This document shows positions 61,623-64,000 of a stretch of DNA of 64,000 nucleotides, in pieces. The notes beneath the pieces are model-generated. The model worked only from the letters and a program-made list of their open reading frames with translations, was not told the origin of the DNA and made no database searches. This DNA comes from Stenotrophomonas sp. SAU14A_NAIMI4_5. GTDB taxonomy: Bacteria; Pseudomonadota; Gammaproteobacteria; Xanthomonadales; Xanthomonadaceae. Where the stretch lies: assembly GCF_003086795.1 (NCBI RefSeq), contig NZ_CP026003.1, positions 143,430 through 207,429 of the forward strand. The letters are read 5' to 3'. The first letter of the stretch is position 1; every line of letters begins with the position of its first letter. A program made the translations under genes and the position numbers.

Positions 61623-62510
61623 TCAGCGCGCCAGCAGCTCGCGCGCGTCCTGCCCGGCCTCGCAATGCACGAACAGCACCGGCACGCCGTGCGCTTCCAG
61701 CACTGCGGCCATCTGCCGCTGGCGCATCAGGAACTGCTCGTAGATGCCCTGCAGGCGGTCGCAGTCGCCCTTGCTGTGGTTGTAGTACGCGCACCAGCCG
61801 GCCGGATCGAACAGCGCCATGCGTGCCTCGCCCTGCGTATAGCGCAGCAGCGGCTCGGGCGCGTTTTCCAGCCACTCGTCCTGGCCCGGGGCCATGATCG
61901 CGGTCTCGATCAGCGGCCACAGCGCGGCCAGGCCCTGGTTGTCGTACTGCATCGACATCATCGCGGCCAGGTCGTTCACGGTGAAGTAGCGCGCGTGCTC
62001 GATGCGGGCACCGAAGCTGTTCTGCGCCATCAGCGCCGTATCGGCATGGGCCATGCCATTGGCCAGCAGCACCTCTTCCAGCGCATCGGCCACGGCCGTA
62101 GTGGTGGCCACGTCGCTGCCGGTCAGCAGGAAGGGCACCACGCGCAGGCCACCGCCCACCAGCGTCGCATCGGCCTGGAACGGCAGCGGCACTTCACCAT
62201 CGGCGCCGGCACCGAAGGCCAGCAGGCGCGGGCCCTGGCTGCGGCCGGGGGCACGCATCTGCAGTTCTTCCAGGCGGCGGTGGATCGGCCAGCCCGGGCG
62301 CAGGATTTCAGCGGGGTCGAAATGGGCGGCGGCGAACACCAGGTCCAGCTCGGCCACCTGCGGCACCAGCTTGGCCAGGTCACGGCCGATACGGTCGGCC
62401 AGTTCACCGGCCTGGTCGGCGCTGAGCACCGCCTGGCGGGGGATTTCGCCGTTGGCCAGTTCCAGGGCCAGCACGCCAAGGGCATTCATCGCGGGGTCGG
62501 GTTTGCTCAT
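61623..62510 (-). CDS. Uncharacterised protein, 295 aa
   Basis: No family recognised. Soluble, acidic, no signal. Features: LVFAAAHFDPAEILRPGWPI near residues 57-76, LLAFGAGADGEVPLPFQADA, FGARIEHARYFTVNDLAAMM, and an ending VLFVHCEAGQDARELLAR. Good codon usage and a clear ATG support it as a real gene. It is divergent from the thiolase gene. Confidence 0.78.
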   Translation of the reverse strand: MSKPDPAMNALGVLALELANGEIPRQAVLSADQAGELADRIGRDLAKLVPQVAELDLVFAAAHFDPAEILRPGWPIHRRLEELQMRAPGRSQGPRLLAFGAGADGEVPLPFQADATLVGGGLRVVPFLLTGSDVATTTAVADALEEVLLANGMAHADTALMAQNSFGARIEHARYFTVNDLAAMMSMQYDNQGLAALWPLIETAIMAPGQDEWLENAPEPLLRYTQGEARMALFDPAGWCAYYNHSKGDCDRLQGIYEQFLMRQRQMAAVLEAHGVPVLFVHCEAGQDARELLAR

Positions 62511-62618
62511 GGTTCCACGGTTGGCCCATCACAGGGCGGCAGCTACACTTGGCTCCATTATGCCTGCTCCGTCGTGCAGGCCATGTTGCAGACACCCTCA
62601 TCCATGCCAGGTATCTCC

Positions 62619-63899
62619 ATGCCCAACGCTCGTCCCGTCGCCATCCTCGGTGGCGTCCGCATTCCGTTCTGCCGCCAGAACACCGCGTATTCGGATGTCG
62701 GCAACCTCGGCATGTCGGTGCGGACACTGGGTGCGCTGGTCGAACGCTTCGGCCTGCACGGCCAGCAGCTCGGCGAAGTGGCGATGGGCGCGGTCATCAA
62801 GCATTCCAGCGACTGGAACCTGGGCCGTGAAGCCACGCTGTCCTCGGGCCTGTCGCCGTTGACCCCGGGCATCACCCTGCAGCGCGCCTGTGGCACCTCG
62901 CTGGACAGCATCATCACCGTGGCCAACAAGATCGCCCTGGGGCAGATCGAATCGGGCATCGGCGGCGGCTCGGACACCACCTCCGACGTGCCGATCGTGT
63001 ACGGCAAGAAGCTGCGTGCACGCCTGCTGGCCGCCAACCGGGCCAAGAGCACCGGCGACAAGATCCGCGCGCTGACCGCCGGCTTCAAGCTCTCCGAACT
63101 CAAGCCCGAGTTCCCTGGCGTGGCCGAGCCGCGTACCGGCAAGAGCATGGGCGACCACTGCGAGGACATGGCCAAGGAATGGAACATCTCGCGTGATTCG
63201 CAGGACGAATGGGCGGTGTCCTCGCACAAGAAGCTGGCCGCTGCCTACGAGAGCGGCTTCTTCAACGACCTGATCGCCCCGTTCCGTGGCGTCGAGCGGG
63301 ACAACATCCTGCGCGCGGATACCTCGCTGGAAAAGCTGGCCACGCTGAAGCCGGCCTTCGACAAGGTGTCGGGTCGCGGCACGCTGACCGCCGCCAATTC
63401 CACCCCGCTCACCGATGGTGCCGCCGCGGTGCTGCTGGCCAGCGAGGAATGGGCCCGCGCGCACGGCCACGAGCCGCAGGCCTACCTGCGCGATGCCCAC
63501 GTGTCCGCGGTGGATTTCGTGCACGGCGAAGGCCTGCTGATGGCCCCGACCGTGGCCGTGCCGGAGATGCTCAAGCGCAACGGCCTGACCCTGCAGGATT
63601 TCGACATCTATGAGATCCACGAAGCCTTCGCCGCGCAGGTGCTGTGCACCCTGCGTGCGTGGGAGAGCGAGGATTACTGCCGCAACCGCCTGGGCCTGGA
63701 TGCACCGATGGGCCGCATCGACCCGGACAAGATCAACCTGCTGGGTTCGTCGCTGGCCACCGGCCACCCGTTTGCCGCCACCGGTGCCCGCGTGATCGCG
63801 ACGGCGGCCAAGCAGCTGGCCGAACGCGGCGGCGGCCGCGCGCTGGTGTCGATCTGCACCGCCGGTGGCATGGGCGTGGTGGCGATCGTCGAACGCTGA
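62619..63899 (+). CDS. Acetyl-CoA C-acyltransferase, FadI-type thiolase
   Basis: 426 aa. Thiolase with catalytic Cys in LQRACGTSLDSI, His in YEIHEAFAAQ, the GHPFAATGAR loop and the second Cys in SICTAGGMGV. Closest remembered match is FadI, the beta-subunit for fatty acid oxidation. AGGT at 62609 favours the ATG at 62619; other in-frame ATGs are at 62583 and 62604. No partner alpha-subunit (FadJ) in view. Confidence 0.92.
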   Translation: MPNARPVAILGGVRIPFCRQNTAYSDVGNLGMSVRTLGALVERFGLHGQQLGEVAMGAVIKHSSDWNLGREATLSSGLSPLTPGITLQRACGTSLDSIITVANKIALGQIESGIGGGSDTTSDVPIVYGKKLRARLLAANRAKSTGDKIRALTAGFKLSELKPEFPGVAEPRTGKSMGDHCEDMAKEWNISRDSQDEWAVSSHKKLAAAYESGFFNDLIAPFRGVERDNILRADTSLEKLATLKPAFDKVSGRGTLTAANSTPLTDGAAAVLLASEEWARAHGHEPQAYLRDAHVSAVDFVHGEGLLMAPTVAVPEMLKRNGLTLQDFDIYEIHEAFAAQVLCTLRAWESEDYCRNRLGLDAPMGRIDPDKINLLGSSLATGHPFAATGARVIATAAKQLAERGGGRALVSICTAGGMGVVAIVER

Positions 63900-63921
63900 T
63901 TGCATCCATCGAACAACAAAA

Positions 63922-63950
63922 AACGCCGCCCATCGGGCGGCGTTTCTTTT
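63922..63950 (+). terminator. Rho-independent terminator after the thiolase
   Basis: AACGCCGCCC-ATC-GGGCGGCGTT followed by TCTTTT. Confidence 0.88.
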
Positions 63951-63976
63951 GGTGGGTGCCGACCGTTGGTCGGCAC
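63951..63976 (+). repeat. SMAG-like hairpin
   Basis: GGTGGGTGCCGACC-GTT-GGTCGGCAC directly after the terminator. Confidence 0.8.
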
Positions 63977-64000
63977 ACCTCAGCCATGCTCACGGCACCC

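Overview
The window is chromosomal DNA of high GC content. It carries many copies of the GTAG-prefixed palindromes known as SMAG elements in Stenotrophomonas maltophilia, and gene content typical of the Xanthomonadaceae, so I read it as a Stenotrophomonas (maltophilia-complex) chromosome. No rRNA, tRNA, integrase, phage or CRISPR locus was seen. Family names come from sequence recognition by eye; no database search was run.

Layout. 1-12.5 kb: the 3' part of a short-chain dehydrogenase; a serine hydrolase divergent from a blaI-blaR1-like pair across a double-dyad operator; an I78 inhibitor lipoprotein; a helicase/exonuclease pair resembling Bacillus MrfA/MrfB; and a large IgaA/UmoB-like membrane protein. 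12.5-24.8 kb: one minus-strand block of nine tightly packed genes, namely two Tat-exported TldD-like metallopeptidases, a TldE/PmbA partner, an exported DUF4159 protein, a MoxR AAA+ ATPase, a DUF58 protein, a BatA-like membrane protein, a DUF4175 membrane protein with a His/Asp-rich insert, and a further membrane protein. This is the best candidate in the window for an undescribed system: an envelope proteolysis or assembly machine run by a MoxR chaperone.

24.8-34.2 kb: repeat-rich spacers (90-bp tandem repeats and a family of 88-255 bp hairpin elements) around a DUF938 methyltransferase, a fused 2-oxoacid:ferredoxin oxidoreductase, an AEC transporter and a Ycf46-like AAA ATPase. 34.3-46.2 kb: a long plus-strand series with ParA, SixA-like phosphatase, YceI, a phospholipase D-like lipoprotein and a thioesterase. 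It continues with a ketoacyl-synthase III / epimerase / metallo-beta-lactamase-fold trio that may make a small lipid-like product, then a PlsC acyltransferase, a YheT hydrolase, a TPR-sulfotransferase fusion and a PEBP protein.

46.5-64 kb: a META-DUF4377 lipoprotein, uppP, and the nitrogen regulon (glnA with a sigma-54 promoter and NtrC site, a PII gene, amtB, and further on ntrB-ntrC with an NtrC site touching the ntrB start). Between amtB and ntrB lie two peptidoglycan lipoprotein enzymes, a small unknown protein, a TonB-dependent receptor behind a Zur-like box, and a higBA toxin-antitoxin pair. The window ends with two tandem Cu/Zn superoxide dismutase lipoproteins, an unknown protein and a thiolase.

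How it works together: the nitrogen genes form a recognisable circuit in which NtrC-P would activate glnA through sigma-54 and probably repress its own operon. Most other gene groups are housekeeping or envelope related. The spacers are loaded with palindromic repeats that often sit at gene ends and in one case supply the stop codon.
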